Assembly: GCA_009780135.1 (NCBI GenBank)
Contig: WRAP01000007.1
Span: 1 to 64,000, forward strand
DNA: 64,000 nucleotides
Direction of reading: 5' to 3'
Source: Bacillota bacterium
GTDB taxonomy: Bacteria; Bacillota; Clostridia; Christensenellales; Pumilibacteraceae
Shown: one piece after another, positions 7,966 through 17,305 of the stretch
How positions within the stretch are numbered: position 1 is the stretch's first letter
Layout of the letters: the number at the start of each line of letters is the position of its first letter
The notes under the pieces: model-generated
The model's database searches: none
What the model was told of the DNA's origin: nothing
What the model saw: the letters and a program-made list of their open reading frames with translations, nothing else
Position numbers and translations under genes: made by a program

Positions 7966-8263
7966 TTTTTATACGCTAAATCGGCAATTTGTCGGTTTTC
8001 GTATAATTTTTAGACTTTTTTATAGGGGGTGGGTGTCAAAGGAGGGTACGGGAGGGTACATCTCTAGGGGGTTCAAATCCCCCCGCGGCGCGGAATGCTA
8101 CGCACAAAAATTCTATTTCAAACGGGGTATATAGTGCGAAACGCATGCAGTTACTATTCCAAATTTACTAAGTGTTGAATATTGCATTAAAGCTAGTCCC
8201 TAATCATAGATAAGTTATTAAGCAAAATAACAAAAAAATATTTAGAAAAAGCCTACAAATCAG
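7966..8263. other. Intergenic region with a T-arm-like hairpin
   Basis: The first part (7966-8056) resembles the sequence that follows the sister ATPase gene at 23714 (shared GTTTTCGT, TTTTTAGACTTTT and a G-run) and includes a hairpin that could terminate copy A. At 8067-8083 a perfect GGGGG TTCAAAT CCCCC hairpin looks like a tRNA T-arm, followed by GCGGCGCGG, but no complete tRNA can be folded around it. Short repeats GGAGGGTACGGGAGGGTAC lie at 8041-8059. I see no gene in 8100-8263. Confidence 0.5.
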
Positions 8264-8292
8264 TTGACGGGCTTTTTATGATTTGTTATAAT
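8264..8292 (+). promoter_or_regulatory. Strong promoter of the defence operon
   Basis: TTGACG, exactly 17 bases, TATAAT. Transcription should begin near 8299. It precedes the eleven-gene run 8337-22804, within which I see no second promoter of this quality and no terminator. Confidence 0.85.
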
Positions 8293-8336
8293 GTTATTAT
8301 GTTGAATAACAAGTTCGGCATAATTTGGAGGTGGTT

Positions 8337-8546
8337 ATGAAAAAACCAGTAAAAGTAATTAAGGAAACGTCGTCGGGTCGTAATGTGAAGTTTAAGGATG
8401 TCAAGACAGGTGAAACAATGACGAGACCACAATTTGTCAAAGAAATAGGCAAGGGAAATTACCCAGACTACCATGTTAGAAATATTAATGGATTAGCAAC
8501 CCCGGTCTCAAACCCTGACGGCAAAGAAAAGAATAACTTGGGCTAA
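8337..8546 (+). CDS. Small DUF3892-like protein heading the defence operon
   Basis: A 69-residue basic protein. The ATG at 8337 is preceded by a very strong ribosome-binding site (GGAGGTGG at 8327-8334), which decides it over a TTG four codons earlier. The sequence has a GRNVKFKDVKTGE hairpin, a short helix and the tail NGLATPVSNPDGKEKNNLG. The Gly-x-Tyr...Tyr-x-Val block and the NNL ending resemble DUF3892-type small proteins, whose function is unknown. It is the promoter-proximal gene of the operon and ends seven bases before the nearest start codon of the next gene. It could be a regulator, an accessory factor or an anti-restriction-type protein; I cannot choose between these. Confidence 0.65.
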   Translation: MKKPVKVIKETSSGRNVKFKDVKTGETMTRPQFVKEIGKGNYPDYHVRNINGLATPVSNPDGKEKNNLG

Positions 8547-8573
8547 TTTTGAATGAGTTCCAAAGGATTTTAT

Positions 8574-9170
8574 ATGATACTTAAAGACATAGCACAAGTG
8601 AATATTGGGTTGGTTATTGCGAGGGTAAAGTATAGCGGAGGCGAGCCCTGTGGGGAAGTCGCTACTTATAAATATTTTACTCTTAGTAGTGCCGAACATG
8701 ACTTGACCATAGATAAGTATAAACTCAAGGATATAGAAGTCGGCAAAAAAATCGATGCCAAATATATATCTAGAGAGGGCGACATTATCATTGGCATTAG
8801 TGCGCCGCATTCGGTAGCATACATTGATGCTGCAAGTGTAGGTATTATTATACCTTCGCAGTTTGTTGCCGTCAGGGTGGCGGATAGCCGAATACTTCCC
8901 GAATACCTAGCGGCTTATCTTAATTCCGAAGATGTAAAAAGCCAGATGGACAAGATTTCAAAAGGTGAGCTTATAAAAACATTTAATGCTGAAAAACTGC
9001 AACAACTTGCAATTCCAATATTGCCACTAGAGAGACAGCAAAAGATAGCAAACCTTAACCGACTCATTCAAGAAGATAATCACCTAGGCTTTCAACTAGC
9101 CAAGTTACAAAAAGCAAAGAACGATTGCTACCTAAATAAATTCTTAGCACATGGAGAAGAACAATCATGA
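8574..9170 (+). CDS. hsdS: Half-size type I specificity subunit (HsdS), first copy
   Basis: A 198-residue protein from ATG 8574, chosen because AAAGGA lies six bases upstream; an in-frame ATG at 8553 lacks such a site. The sequence has one target-recognition domain ending in the typical [24 protein letters not shown] block and then a short helix (conserved spacer). Full HsdS proteins carry two such halves of about 400 residues in total. A second half-size HsdS is encoded at 12327, so the specificity unit may be a heterodimer or two alternative homodimers. The last four bases (ATGA) overlap the hsdM start. Confidence 0.82.
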   Translation: MILKDIAQVNIGLVIARVKYSGGEPCGEVATYKYFTLSSAEHDLTIDKYKLKDIEVGKKIDAKYISREGDIIIGISAPHSVAYIDAASVGIIIPSQFVAVRVADSRILPEYLAAYLNSEDVKSQMDKISKGELIKTFNAEKLQQLAIPILPLERQQKIANLNRLIQEDNHLGFQLAKLQKAKNDCYLNKFLAHGEEQS

Positions 9171-10747
9171 TAAATAACAAAAACCTACAAACATTATCAA
9201 GTCAAGAACGGACGGAGCTTCATAGAGCGATATGGAGCATAGCAGACGATTTGCGCGGTAGCGTAGACGGCTGGGACTTTAAGAACTATGTGCTAGGCAT
9301 AATGTTTTATCGCTACATAAGCGAAAATATTCAAAGCCACTTTGATTCTAACGAACATAAGGCGGGCAGGACTAGCTTTAGCTATGCAAGTTTAGACGAT
9401 AGCAAAGTGCCGCAAACCCTAATCAGCGAGACGGTTAAGTCAAAAGGCTTTTTTATATACCCATCGCAATTATTCTGCAACGTGCTTAAAAACGCTAAAG
9501 GTGATGAAGACCTTAATATTACATTAGGAAAGGTGTTCGAGGATATTGAAAGCACTACAAAAGGCACGCCAAGCGAAACCAATTTTAATGGATTGTTTGA
9601 CGATATAGACCTTAATAGCAATCGCTTAGGCGGTAGCGTTGTCGAGCGTAACAAACGCCTTATTGCACTGCTTAGCGGCGTGGGTAAAATGCAATTACGT
9701 TGCACAAACAACATTGACGCCTTCGGGGACGCATACGAATATTTAATGAGTATGTATGCGTCAAACGCAGGAAAAAGCGGGGGTGAATTCTTCACGCCGC
9801 AAGAGGTGTCTCAATTGCTTGCCCGCATAACCATGATAGGACGAGACCAAATAAACAAAGTATACGACCCAGCTTGCGGAAGCGGCTCGCTACTACTTCA
9901 ATTTGAAAAACTACTAGGCAAAGAAAAGCTAGGCAGAGGGTTCTTTGGTCAAGAGATAAATATAACAACCTACAACCTTTGCCGAATCAATATGTTTTTG
10001 CACAACATTGGCTACGACAAATTTGACATAGCAAATGGAGATACGCTATTAGACCCTAGACATGACGATTTTGTACCATTCGAAGCAATAGTAAGTAATC
10101 CGCCATATTCTATCAAGTGGGAAGGCGACACCAACCCTGTACTAATAGACGATGCAAGGTACAGCCCAGCGGGCGTACTTGCGCCCAAGTCAAAGGCTGA
10201 TATGGCATTTATAATGCATAGTTTAAGCTACTTAGCATCAAGCGGGACGGCGGCAATTGTTTGCTTCCCCGGCATATTCTATCGTGGCGGAGCAGAGCAA
10301 AAAATCCGCCAATATCTAATAGAGAAAAACTTTGTAGATACAGTGATAGCCTTGCCGCCTAACTTATTTTATGGTACAAGCATTGCAACCAATATCCTAG
10401 TCCTAAAGAAAAGCCGTAAGGATAACAAGGTGCTGTTTATTGACGCAAGCAGTGAATTTATAAAAGTTGCAAATAACAACAAACTAGAAGACAAAAATAT
10501 AGAAAAAGTAATTGGCACAATTACCGACAGAGTCGCCATTCCATATTATGCCCACCTTGCCAGTATGGATGATATTAAGCAGCAAGAATATAACTTGTCC
10601 GTGTCTACCTATGTCCAAAAAGAAGACACAAGAGAGCAGGTCGATATAACCAAACTTAATGTCGAGATAGCCGAGATAGTCGCAAGGCAAAGCAAACTAC
10701 GCACCGAGATTGATGCAATAGTCGCAGATTTGGAGGGTAAGAAGTAA
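9167..10747 (+). CDS. hsdM: Type I restriction-modification adenine methyltransferase (HsdM)
   Basis: A 526-residue protein, a usual HsdM length. The N-terminal helical domain starts with [20 protein letters not shown], the SAM motif [11 protein letters not shown] lies near residue 234 and the catalytic NPPY near residue 310; [11 protein letters not shown] is the family signature just before the SAM motif. With HsdS it would methylate N6 of adenine in a bipartite site and protect the chromosome from HsdR. It overlaps the upstream hsdS by four bases, and its TAA overlaps the rhuM ATG by one base. Confidence 0.96.
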   Translation: MINNKNLQTLSSQERTELHRAIWSIADDLRGSVDGWDFKNYVLGIMFYRYISENIQSHFDSNEHKAGRTSFSYASLDDSKVPQTLISETVKSKGFFIYPSQLFCNVLKNAKGDEDLNITLGKVFEDIESTTKGTPSETNFNGLFDDIDLNSNRLGGSVVERNKRLIALLSGVGKMQLRCTNNIDAFGDAYEYLMSMYASNAGKSGGEFFTPQEVSQLLARITMIGRDQINKVYDPACGSGSLLLQFEKLLGKEKLGRGFFGQEINITTYNLCRINMFLHNIGYDKFDIANGDTLLDPRHDDFVPFEAIVSNPPYSIKWEGDTNPVLIDDARYSPAGVLAPKSKADMAFIMHSLSYLASSGTAAIVCFPGIFYRGGAEQKIRQYLIEKNFVDTVIALPPNLFYGTSIATNILVLKKSRKDNKVLFIDASSEFIKVANNNKLEDKNIEKVIGTITDRVAIPYYAHLASMDDIKQQEYNLSVSTYVQKEDTREQVDITKLNVEIAEIVARQSKLRTEIDAIVADLEGKK

Positions 10748-11826
10748 TGAGTAAAAGAGTTCCAAAAAACAAGAAATCAAAAGAAGTAACAATTCGTAGC
10801 AGTGCAGCCGAATACCTTACCTTTATAGCTGCAACGGGCGAAGAGGGGGTTGAACTTCGCTACGAGGACGAAAATGTATGGCTAACACAAAAATTGATGG
10901 CCACGCTTTATGATGTTGAAGTAAACACAATAAATTACCATATCAAAAAGATTTTCGAAGATAAAGAATTGGAAGAGGGGGCAACTATTCGAAAATTTCG
11001 AATAGTTCAAACTGAGGGCAGCCGTGAGGTAAATAGGGACATAGAACATTACAACCTTCAAATGATAATTGCTGTTGGGTTTAAGGTAAACAATCAGCGA
11101 GCCGTGCAATTCAGAAAATGGGCAAACCAAATTGTAAAAGACTACACAATCAAAGGTTGGGTAATGGACTCGCAACGCTTAATGCACGGAGGTAGTATTC
11201 TAACCGAAAAATACTTTGAAGAGCAATTAGAAAAAATCCGTGAGATAAGATTATCAGAGCGGAAGTTTTACCAAAAAATCACGGACATTTATGCAACTGC
11301 ATTAGATTATGATTCTACCGCTGGAGCCACAAAACGATTTTTTGCAACAGTTCAAAACAAATTGCATTGGGCAATACACGGCCATACCGCAGCGGAGCTA
11401 ATATACGGTAGAGCAGACGCCACAAAGAAAAACATGGGGCTTACCACTTGGACGGATGCGCCACACGGCAAAATCCAAAAATTTGATGTTTCGGTAGCCA
11501 AAAACTACCTAGACGATTTTGAGATGGGGCAACTGTTAAGATTGGTCAGTGCGTATTTGGAGATGGCGGAGCTGCAAGCCCGTCGCCGTATCCCTATGAC
11601 AATGCAAGATTGGGAAGAGCGACTAAATAGGTTTTTGGAGGTTGCTTCTGATAAAGGCATCCTGCAAGATTCAGGCAGAGTAACAGCAGAAATAGCTAAA
11701 GAGTTTGCCGAAACCGAATTCGAAAAATACCGCATCGTGCAAGACAGATTATTCCAAAGTGATTTTGATAGGTTTGTGGAGCTAGAGGAAGCGGTAACTG
11801 AGGAGGAGGGCGAGGATGATGAGTAA
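10747..11826 (+). CDS. rhuM: RhuM-family protein
   Basis: A 359-residue protein. The pattern VWLTQKLMATLYDVEVNTINYHIKKIF, here seen as LTQKLMATLYDV then HIKKIF, is the RhuM (virulence RhuM family) start. It is followed by REVNRDIEHYNLQMIIAVGFKVNN and a long helical C-terminal half with GHTAAELIYGRADA. RhuM proteins are common passengers inside type I restriction loci and other defence loci; their biochemical role is not established. The helix-turn-helix-like start suggests DNA contact. It sits between hsdM and the first HEPN gene, overlapping the latter by 11 bases. Confidence 0.9.
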   Translation: MSKRVPKNKKSKEVTIRSSAAEYLTFIAATGEEGVELRYEDENVWLTQKLMATLYDVEVNTINYHIKKIFEDKELEEGATIRKFRIVQTEGSREVNRDIEHYNLQMIIAVGFKVNNQRAVQFRKWANQIVKDYTIKGWVMDSQRLMHGGSILTEKYFEEQLEKIREIRLSERKFYQKITDIYATALDYDSTAGATKRFFATVQNKLHWAIHGHTAAELIYGRADATKKNMGLTTWTDAPHGKIQKFDVSVAKNYLDDFEMGQLLRLVSAYLEMAELQARRRIPMTMQDWEERLNRFLEVASDKGILQDSGRVTAEIAKEFAETEFEKYRIVQDRLFQSDFDRFVELEEAVTEEEGEDDE

Positions 11827-12334
11827 GTTTTACGAGCCAGTAGAAAATGAAGGCGATATCAAAAACGATAGCGATTTGCGTGTTGCAATTCATAATAAAA
11901 CAAGACGAGCATGGGACTTGTTTGCAAAATTAACAAATGAAAATGGCGAACTTTATATGATTGTAACGCTTAGGCGTGGCGAGCAGGCTTTTAATGATTA
12001 TCCAGACAAAGGCAAGATGAGAGATTTTTATATAACCTTAGACGCTTTCCGCTGTTTAATCACCAATAATCTATGCGTATTATTAGGTCAAAGGAAAAAC
12101 GACAAACTGTCGATATGGCACAATAAAGAAAAATATAATACTGCTTTGATTGACGATTTTTACACAAAGCATGAAAAAGAACTGCAAAGTTTGTTTACAG
12201 CAAGAGATAAAGTTTATGCCCACATTGATACCAATGTAACTGAAAGTGCGTTTTTGCATGAAGACAGTTTTCTGCGCATATGCGTACATTTCCTGATGGA
12301 TTTACTTTTGATAGAGGGGGCGAAAGATGAATAA
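11816..12334 (+). CDS. HEPN/AbiU2-like protein inside the restriction operon
   Basis: A 172-residue mostly helical protein. Near its C-terminal third it has TARDKVYAHIDTN, an Arg-x5-His arrangement followed by an acidic residue, as in AbiU2-type HEPN proteins, where R...H is the RNase centre. Before it lie two amphipathic helices (LRVAIHNKTRRAWDLF, ALIDDFYTKHEKEL). HEPN proteins of this sort act as RNases or as partners of nucleotidyltransferases in abortive infection. Its ATG (11816, with a second ATG next to it) lies inside the end of rhuM, and its stop overlaps the second hsdS. The family assignment rests on the motif and its position. Confidence 0.6.
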   Translation: MMSKFYEPVENEGDIKNDSDLRVAIHNKTRRAWDLFAKLTNENGELYMIVTLRRGEQAFNDYPDKGKMRDFYITLDAFRCLITNNLCVLLGQRKNDKLSIWHNKEKYNTALIDDFYTKHEKELQSLFTARDKVYAHIDTNVTESAFLHEDSFLRICVHFLMDLLLIEGAKDE

Positions 12335-12887
12335 AATTGAAAAATTGATAGAAGAACTTTGCCCTAATGGGGTGGAGTTTAAGAAGCTGGGTGATATAGC
12401 AAAGGTTTTACGAGGTAAAAGACTTGTTAGAAGCGAGTTATCCGAAGATGAAGAATATCCGGTTTTTCACGGTGGACTAGAGCCATTAGGAAAATATTCT
12501 CAGAAGAATAGAAAAGCTAATACAGTAATGATTATAAATGTGGGTGCTTCCGCTGGGACTGTGGGATATAGCTTTGTGGATTTTTGGTCATCCGATGGAT
12601 GTTATTGCATTGAAGAATCGGATTTGTTTTTAAGTCGATTTATGTACTTTGTTTTTCTTGGGAAAGAAAAACTTTTGCAAGCTAAAGTTAGAAAAGCAGG
12701 GATACCTACACTTGACGCTTCTGTAATTGAAAAGATAGAAGTGCCCATTCCACCGCTGGCAATACAGCGTGAAATTGTCAAGATACTTGACAATTTCACG
12801 GAGCTAGAAGCGGAGCTAGAAGCGCGTAAAAAACAGTACGAATATTACCGAAATAAACTATTAACCTTTAAGGAAAGAACAGCATGA
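12327..12887 (+). CDS. hsdS: Half-size type I specificity subunit (HsdS), second copy
   Basis: A 186-residue protein. It starts with IEKLIEELCPNGVEFKKLGD, the common N-terminus of an HsdS target-recognition domain. It ends with IPPLAIQREIVKILDNFTEL and a spacer helix (EAELEARKKQYEYYRNKLL). The recognition domain itself is unrelated to the one at 8574, so each half probably reads a different half-site. It overlaps HEPN genes on both sides (8 bases upstream, 4 bases downstream). Confidence 0.85.
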   Translation: MNKIEKLIEELCPNGVEFKKLGDIAKVLRGKRLVRSELSEDEEYPVFHGGLEPLGKYSQKNRKANTVMIINVGASAGTVGYSFVDFWSSDGCYCIEESDLFLSRFMYFVFLGKEKLLQAKVRKAGIPTLDASVIEKIEVPIPPLAIQREIVKILDNFTELEAELEARKKQYEYYRNKLLTFKERTA

Positions 12888-13447
12888 CAAAAACAACCAA
12901 AATAAGCAATGCAGACATAACAAATGAAATTATATTTGAGATAGGAAAATTTGCCATCTTATGGAATGTGTTTGAAGATAAATGTCGAGACGAACATATT
13001 TTTAAAGTATGGGATAAGGAAGAATATAAGGATATTATTCCAAACGATATACCCGAAAATGAACTTATTTTTAATATAAATATGAATGCAATTTGCAATA
13101 GAAAGAAATATTTTGCAATGAAAGCATCGCAACCGTTTAAAGAGTTTGCAATAGAATTAAAGTCGCGGGCTGACTTTTTGGGACTTAATGTAGAGGATTA
13201 TGTTAAAAAAAATTTATATCCTGAAAAATATGCTATTGTTACAGAACACGAAAAAAGTACCATTTTGCCTCAAGTTATCGAATTTATAAATAATGGAGGT
13301 ACAGTTGCGGCAAAACACTATGTTGCTATATTGGCAATTTTTCGTATACGCAACAATATGTTTCATGGACTCAAATGGATACATCGTTTAAACAATCAAG
13401 TAAGGCTATTTGAAACTATGAACGCAGTTTTAGAGGAGATTGCATGA
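12884..13447 (+). CDS. HEPN-domain protein with a canonical RNase motif
   Basis: A 187-residue helical protein. Its C-terminal part reads AIFRIRNNMFHGLKW, containing R-N-x3-H (Arg-x4-His), the canonical HEPN ribonuclease motif, placed after a helix as expected. The N-terminal part (FEIGKFAILWNVFED) is the usual first HEPN helix pair. I infer a dimeric RNase or a structural HEPN partner. It is unrelated at the sequence level to the HEPN-like protein at 11816. It is wedged between hsdS and hsdR with four-base overlaps (ATGA) on both sides, which implies tight translational coupling to the restriction subunits. Confidence 0.72.
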   Translation: MTKTTKISNADITNEIIFEIGKFAILWNVFEDKCRDEHIFKVWDKEEYKDIIPNDIPENELIFNINMNAICNRKKYFAMKASQPFKEFAIELKSRADFLGLNVEDYVKKNLYPEKYAIVTEHEKSTILPQVIEFINNGGTVAAKHYVAILAIFRIRNNMFHGLKWIHRLNNQVRLFETMNAVLEEIA

Positions 13448-16400
13448 CCAAACAAAACGACATAATAGCAGAAAACAATTTCTCTACAGTGGTTGCGGAG
13501 TACATACCGCTTCCTAAAAACGACCAAGGCTATCAAAGCGAAAAAGAGCTAGAGGCAGATTTTTTGATGCGCCTTGAGAAATTGGGATATGAGAGGATTT
13601 ACAACCTTAACGAAGCGGTGCTTAAAAACAATTTGCGCCTACAACTTGAAAAATTAAACAAAGCCGCACTAGGCGGTGGTGGTTTTAGTGATAAGGAGTG
13701 GACGGAGTTTTTTGGGTCGGTGCTGGCAAATGGTGGCGATGGGGTAAGAGAGCGTACAAGAAAGCTTCAAGCCGAGAATATTTTTATTCTTAATCGTGAT
13801 GACGGCAGCCAAATAAATATACGACTTTTAGATAAGAAAAATATATTCAATAACTCGATTCAAGTCTTTAACCAATACGAAGAGGGCGGTACTAAATATA
13901 AGGGCATTTATGATGTTACGGTGCTAGTAAACGGATTGCCGCTTGTGCATATAGAATTAAAGCGCCGAGGGGTAGAGATTAAAGAAGCCTTTAACCAAAT
14001 TGCAAGATACAGCCGAGATAACTTTTTTGGAGGCAGTGGGTTATTTGACTGGGTACAGATTTTTGTAATAAGTAACGGTACAGAGACAAAGTATTATAGT
14101 AACACCACAAGAGAGCAAGCGGCTAAGGAAGGCAAAAGCACAAATGCTACAGCAAGACCGCAAAGAAAAACAAGCCACAGCTTTGAATTTACTAGCTATT
14201 GGGCAGATGCACAAAACCGCAATATTGTTGATTTAGTGGACTTTGCCGAAACCTTTTTTAACAAGGGTACGCTACTTAATATTATAACTAAGTATTGTGT
14301 TTTTACAGCAGATGAGTTGTTGCTTGTTATGCGACCATATCAAATAGTGGCTAGCGAGAAAATTATTGGTCAAATAAAGAGTGCTAAAACCTACAAAAAA
14401 ATTGGAACTATCGATGCAGGCGGGTATGTTTGGCACACCACAGGTAGCGGAAAGACACTAACCAGCTTCAAGACGGCACAATTAGCCACAAGCCTTGATT
14501 ACATAGACAAGGTATTGTTTGTGGTGGACCGCAAGGACTTGGACTATCAAACGATTAAGGAATTTGAAAAGTTCGGAGGTAAGGACAGCGTTAGCGGCAA
14601 TGTTAACACAAAGCTATTAGGCGAGCAATTAGAAAATCCTAATTCAAGAGTAATAGTAACAACAATTCAAAAGCTGAACATATTTGTCGCAAAGCATTCA
14701 AAGCATGAAATATATGGCAAAAACTGTGTGATTATTTTTGACGAATGTCATCGCAGTCAGTTTGGCGAGATGCATAAAAGAATAACTAGGGCATTTAGCA
14801 ATTACTTCTTATTCGGATTTACTGGCACACCGATATTTGTTGAAAATTCTCAAAGTGGGCTAAAGCCTACAAAAAACAAGAAAGGCGAGGTTGTCATAAT
14901 TAAGACAACAGAGCAGATTTTTGGTAAGTGTTTACACGCCTACACTATTGTTGACGCTATTAGGGACAGCAATGTTTTGCAATTTAGAGTTGACCTTGTC
15001 GACACCATAAGGTATAAGGACGGAGCAAAGGATGTTAAGGTTTGGGCGATTGATAGAGAGGAGGCACTACAGTCGCCCGAGAGAATTGCTAAAATTGTTG
15101 AGTACATTATTGATAATTACAACGCAAAGACCTATAGGATAGACGGCGGCTTTTATGAGCATAGTCAAATAACCAATACCGTTGCGCTTGCTAAGGCAAA
15201 ATTAAATAATATTGTCGAGGTAAAGGCAAAGCGAAAGGTAAAAGGCTTTAATTCTATTTTTGCGGTAGATAGCATTGCTAGTGCCAAGTTATATTATGAC
15301 GAATTTGCTAGAAGGCAAGCAGAGAGGGGAAGCGATTTAAGGATTGCGACTATATTTTGTTATTCTCCAAACGAAGATGTAGCAGCTGACTTTTTAGAAG
15401 AAGAGTTTGAAACCGAGCATTTAGATGCCTCAAGCCGTGATTTTTTGGCAAGGGCGATAGATGACTATAATAAAATGTTCGACACCAATTGGGATACAAG
15501 TAGCGACAGCTTTGGCAGTTACTATAAAGATGTGTCCATGCGTGTCAAAAACAAAGAGATAGACATTTTGATTGTAGTCAATATGTTTTTGACGGGCTTT
15601 GACGCTACAACGCTAAACACGCTTTGGGTGGATAAAAACCTAAGATATCATGGGTTGATTCAGGCGTTTAGCCGCACCAATAGAATTCTTAATGCGCAAA
15701 AGAAGTTCGGCAATATTGTTACTTTTAGAAAACTAGAAAAGCAGCTTAATGACGCACTAAAAATCTTTGGCGACAAAAACGCAAAAGGTGTTGTTGTGAT
15801 ACGACCGTTTAAGGATTATTACGAAGGTTACGAGGATAAACCGGGGTATAAGCAAATTGTAGAAGAGTTAAGGGGCTATTGCATTACGGATATTCTTTCT
15901 GGTGTTGTGGTATTGGGCGAGGCTAAAGAAAAGGAATTTATCAAGCTATTTGGTGCGTTTTTGAAAGTAGAAAACATACTAAGCCCGTTTGACGAATTTA
16001 AGGATAAGAGAATTTTGACGCCGAGGGAGCGGCAAGACTATCAATCGTATTACCTTAACCTTAATGCTAAGTATAGGGGCAAAGGCAGCGAGGAAGAAGT
16101 TAGTATAATTGATGACCTTGTTTTCGAGATAGAGCTAATTAAGCAGCTTACAGTAAATATTGACTATATTTTGATGATGGTCGAAAAATATCAAAAGGCA
16201 AAAGATGGCAAAGATAAAGAGTTAGCACTAGCCGATATCAAAAGCACAATCGATTCTAGGCCAGAGCTACGAAGCAAAAAAGAACTTATCTTAGGTTTTA
16301 TTGCAAAGGTAAACAATAAGACTAATGTTGTTGAAGAGTGGATCGCCCATGTAAAAGCTGAGACCGAAAAAGAAGTATCGGCACTTATCGAAGACGAAAG

Positions 16401-16590
16401 TCTAAATGAAGAGCTTACACGCAAATTCCTAACATATTGTCTAGCCGAGGGCGAAGTCAAAGAGACAGGCACGGACATTGACAACTTACTTCCACCAATG
16501 AGTATGTTTGACGAAACCGACAACCGTGCGAATAAGAAAAAAACCGTTCTAGCAAAACTAAAGTCTTTCCTAGAAAGATTTCTGTTTTAG
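13444..16590 (+). CDS. hsdR: Type I restriction enzyme motor and nuclease subunit (HsdR)
   Basis: A 1048-residue protein, a typical HsdR length. An N-terminal PD-(D/E)XK nuclease is visible as YDVTVLVNGLPLVHIELKRRG (ExK near residue 170) with the following QIARY. The SF2 motor has Walker A HTTGSGKT (near 335), DECH (near 432), FTGTPIF, and later motifs IVVNMFLTGFDAT and QAFSRTNRI. It translocates DNA and cuts unmethylated DNA far from the recognition site. The stop overlaps the ribosome-binding site of the hamA-like gene, tying the restriction module to the Hachiman-like module. Confidence 0.96.
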   Translation: MTKQNDIIAENNFSTVVAEYIPLPKNDQGYQSEKELEADFLMRLEKLGYERIYNLNEAVLKNNLRLQLEKLNKAALGGGGFSDKEWTEFFGSVLANGGDGVRERTRKLQAENIFILNRDDGSQINIRLLDKKNIFNNSIQVFNQYEEGGTKYKGIYDVTVLVNGLPLVHIELKRRGVEIKEAFNQIARYSRDNFFGGSGLFDWVQIFVISNGTETKYYSNTTREQAAKEGKSTNATARPQRKTSHSFEFTSYWADAQNRNIVDLVDFAETFFNKGTLLNIITKYCVFTADELLLVMRPYQIVASEKIIGQIKSAKTYKKIGTIDAGGYVWHTTGSGKTLTSFKTAQLATSLDYIDKVLFVVDRKDLDYQTIKEFEKFGGKDSVSGNVNTKLLGEQLENPNSRVIVTTIQKLNIFVAKHSKHEIYGKNCVIIFDECHRSQFGEMHKRITRAFSNYFLFGFTGTPIFVENSQSGLKPTKNKKGEVVIIKTTEQIFGKCLHAYTIVDAIRDSNVLQFRVDLVDTIRYKDGAKDVKVWAIDREEALQSPERIAKIVEYIIDNYNAKTYRIDGGFYEHSQITNTVALAKAKLNNIVEVKAKRKVKGFNSIFAVDSIASAKLYYDEFARRQAERGSDLRIATIFCYSPNEDVAADFLEEEFETEHLDASSRDFLARAIDDYNKMFDTNWDTSSDSFGSYYKDVSMRVKNKEIDILIVVNMFLTGFDATTLNTLWVDKNLRYHGLIQAFSRTNRILNAQKKFGNIVTFRKLEKQLNDALKIFGDKNAKGVVVIRPFKDYYEGYEDKPGYKQIVEELRGYCITDILSGVVVLGEAKEKEFIKLFGAFLKVENILSPFDEFKDKRILTPRERQDYQSYYLNLNAKYRGKGSEEEVSIIDDLVFEIELIKQLTVNIDYILMMVEKYQKAKDGKDKELALADIKSTIDSRPELRSKKELILGFIAKVNNKTNVVEEWIAHVKAETEKEVSALIEDESLNEELTRKFLTYCLAEGEVKETGTDIDNLLPPMSMFDETDNRANKKKTVLAKLKSFLERFLF

Positions 16591-16603
16591 GGAGATGAAA
16601 TAT

Positions 16604-17305
16604 ATGGGAGTATACAAGCAAAAGATAATAATAGATGGGCAAGAACATCCAGAAATAATATTCTTGCGTGTTAGTCCTGATAACTTGCAAGACGCCATTT
16701 TGCTTGTATTGAAAGAGCTGGCAGATTTTTCATGGCTTAAAAAGTTGGACGATGCCACGCTTCAGGAGTCGTTAAGTTTAGCCGCTTCTAATACGGTTGC
16801 TGACATAGAATCAAAAATTTGCGATGAAAATGGAGATTATGAGGCAAGAAAAGTAGGGCAATTTTTGGTTTCTCATCTTGCCAAAAAAGCAATTGTTGCC
16901 GAATTGCAACATGAAGATATACCTCTTTTAGAGTTGTTGGACAGGCGTATTTCTGGAAGTTCTGGTTTTGATTTTTATACTGAAAAGCTGAGTGAGAATT
17001 TAATTGTTTGTGGTGAAGCTAAATTTGTGCATAATGACAATCCATATAACGATAGCTTGAAGCAGATAAAAGAGTTTATTGAAAAGAGAAAACACATACT
17101 TGATATCCAATTGATTGTGCATTTTACTTCATTAACGGGCAGAGAAAAAATGAGTAGAGATGAGCATGGTGTCTGTGCTGCGTTTTCGACAACACAAATT
17201 TCGACTGAGCAGTTAATTGCAGGAATTAAACGCAACGAAGCATTGTCCAAATTGTTTGATAGAAAATTAATAATATTAGTGGGGGTAGATATAATATGCC
17301 CTTAA
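16604..17305 (+). CDS. hamA: HamA-like (DUF1837-type) nuclease subunit of a Hachiman-like system
   Basis: A 233-residue protein. I chose ATG 16604 because AGGGAG lies nine bases upstream; an in-frame ATG at 16595 directly abuts that site. In the second half, SSGFDFYTE is followed by IVCGEAKF, an Asp then Glu-x-Lys pair as in PD-(D/E)XK nucleases, with D123, E138 and K140 in this numbering. Before it lies a helical segment ending in ELLDRRISG. HamA proteins of Hachiman defence carry such a nuclease and pair with a large helicase encoded next door, exactly the arrangement here (10-base overlap with the next gene). The name is inferred from motif, size and partner. Other nuclease-helicase pairs such as AbpAB-type are close relatives. 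Confidence 0.7.
   Translation: MGVYKQKIIIDGQEHPEIIFLRVSPDNLQDAILLVLKELADFSWLKKLDDATLQESLSLAASNTVADIESKICDENGDYEARKVGQFLVSHLAKKAIVAELQHEDIPLLELLDRRISGSSGFDFYTEKLSENLIVCGEAKFVHNDNPYNDSLKQIKEFIEKRKHILDIQLIVHFTSLTGREKMSRDEHGVCAAFSTTQISTEQLIAGIKRNEALSKLFDRKLIILVGVDIICP

Noticed and set aside
8041-8095. A functional tRNA gene
   Set aside because: Only a T-arm-like hairpin is present. No acceptor, D-arm or anticodon arm can be folded in front of it.
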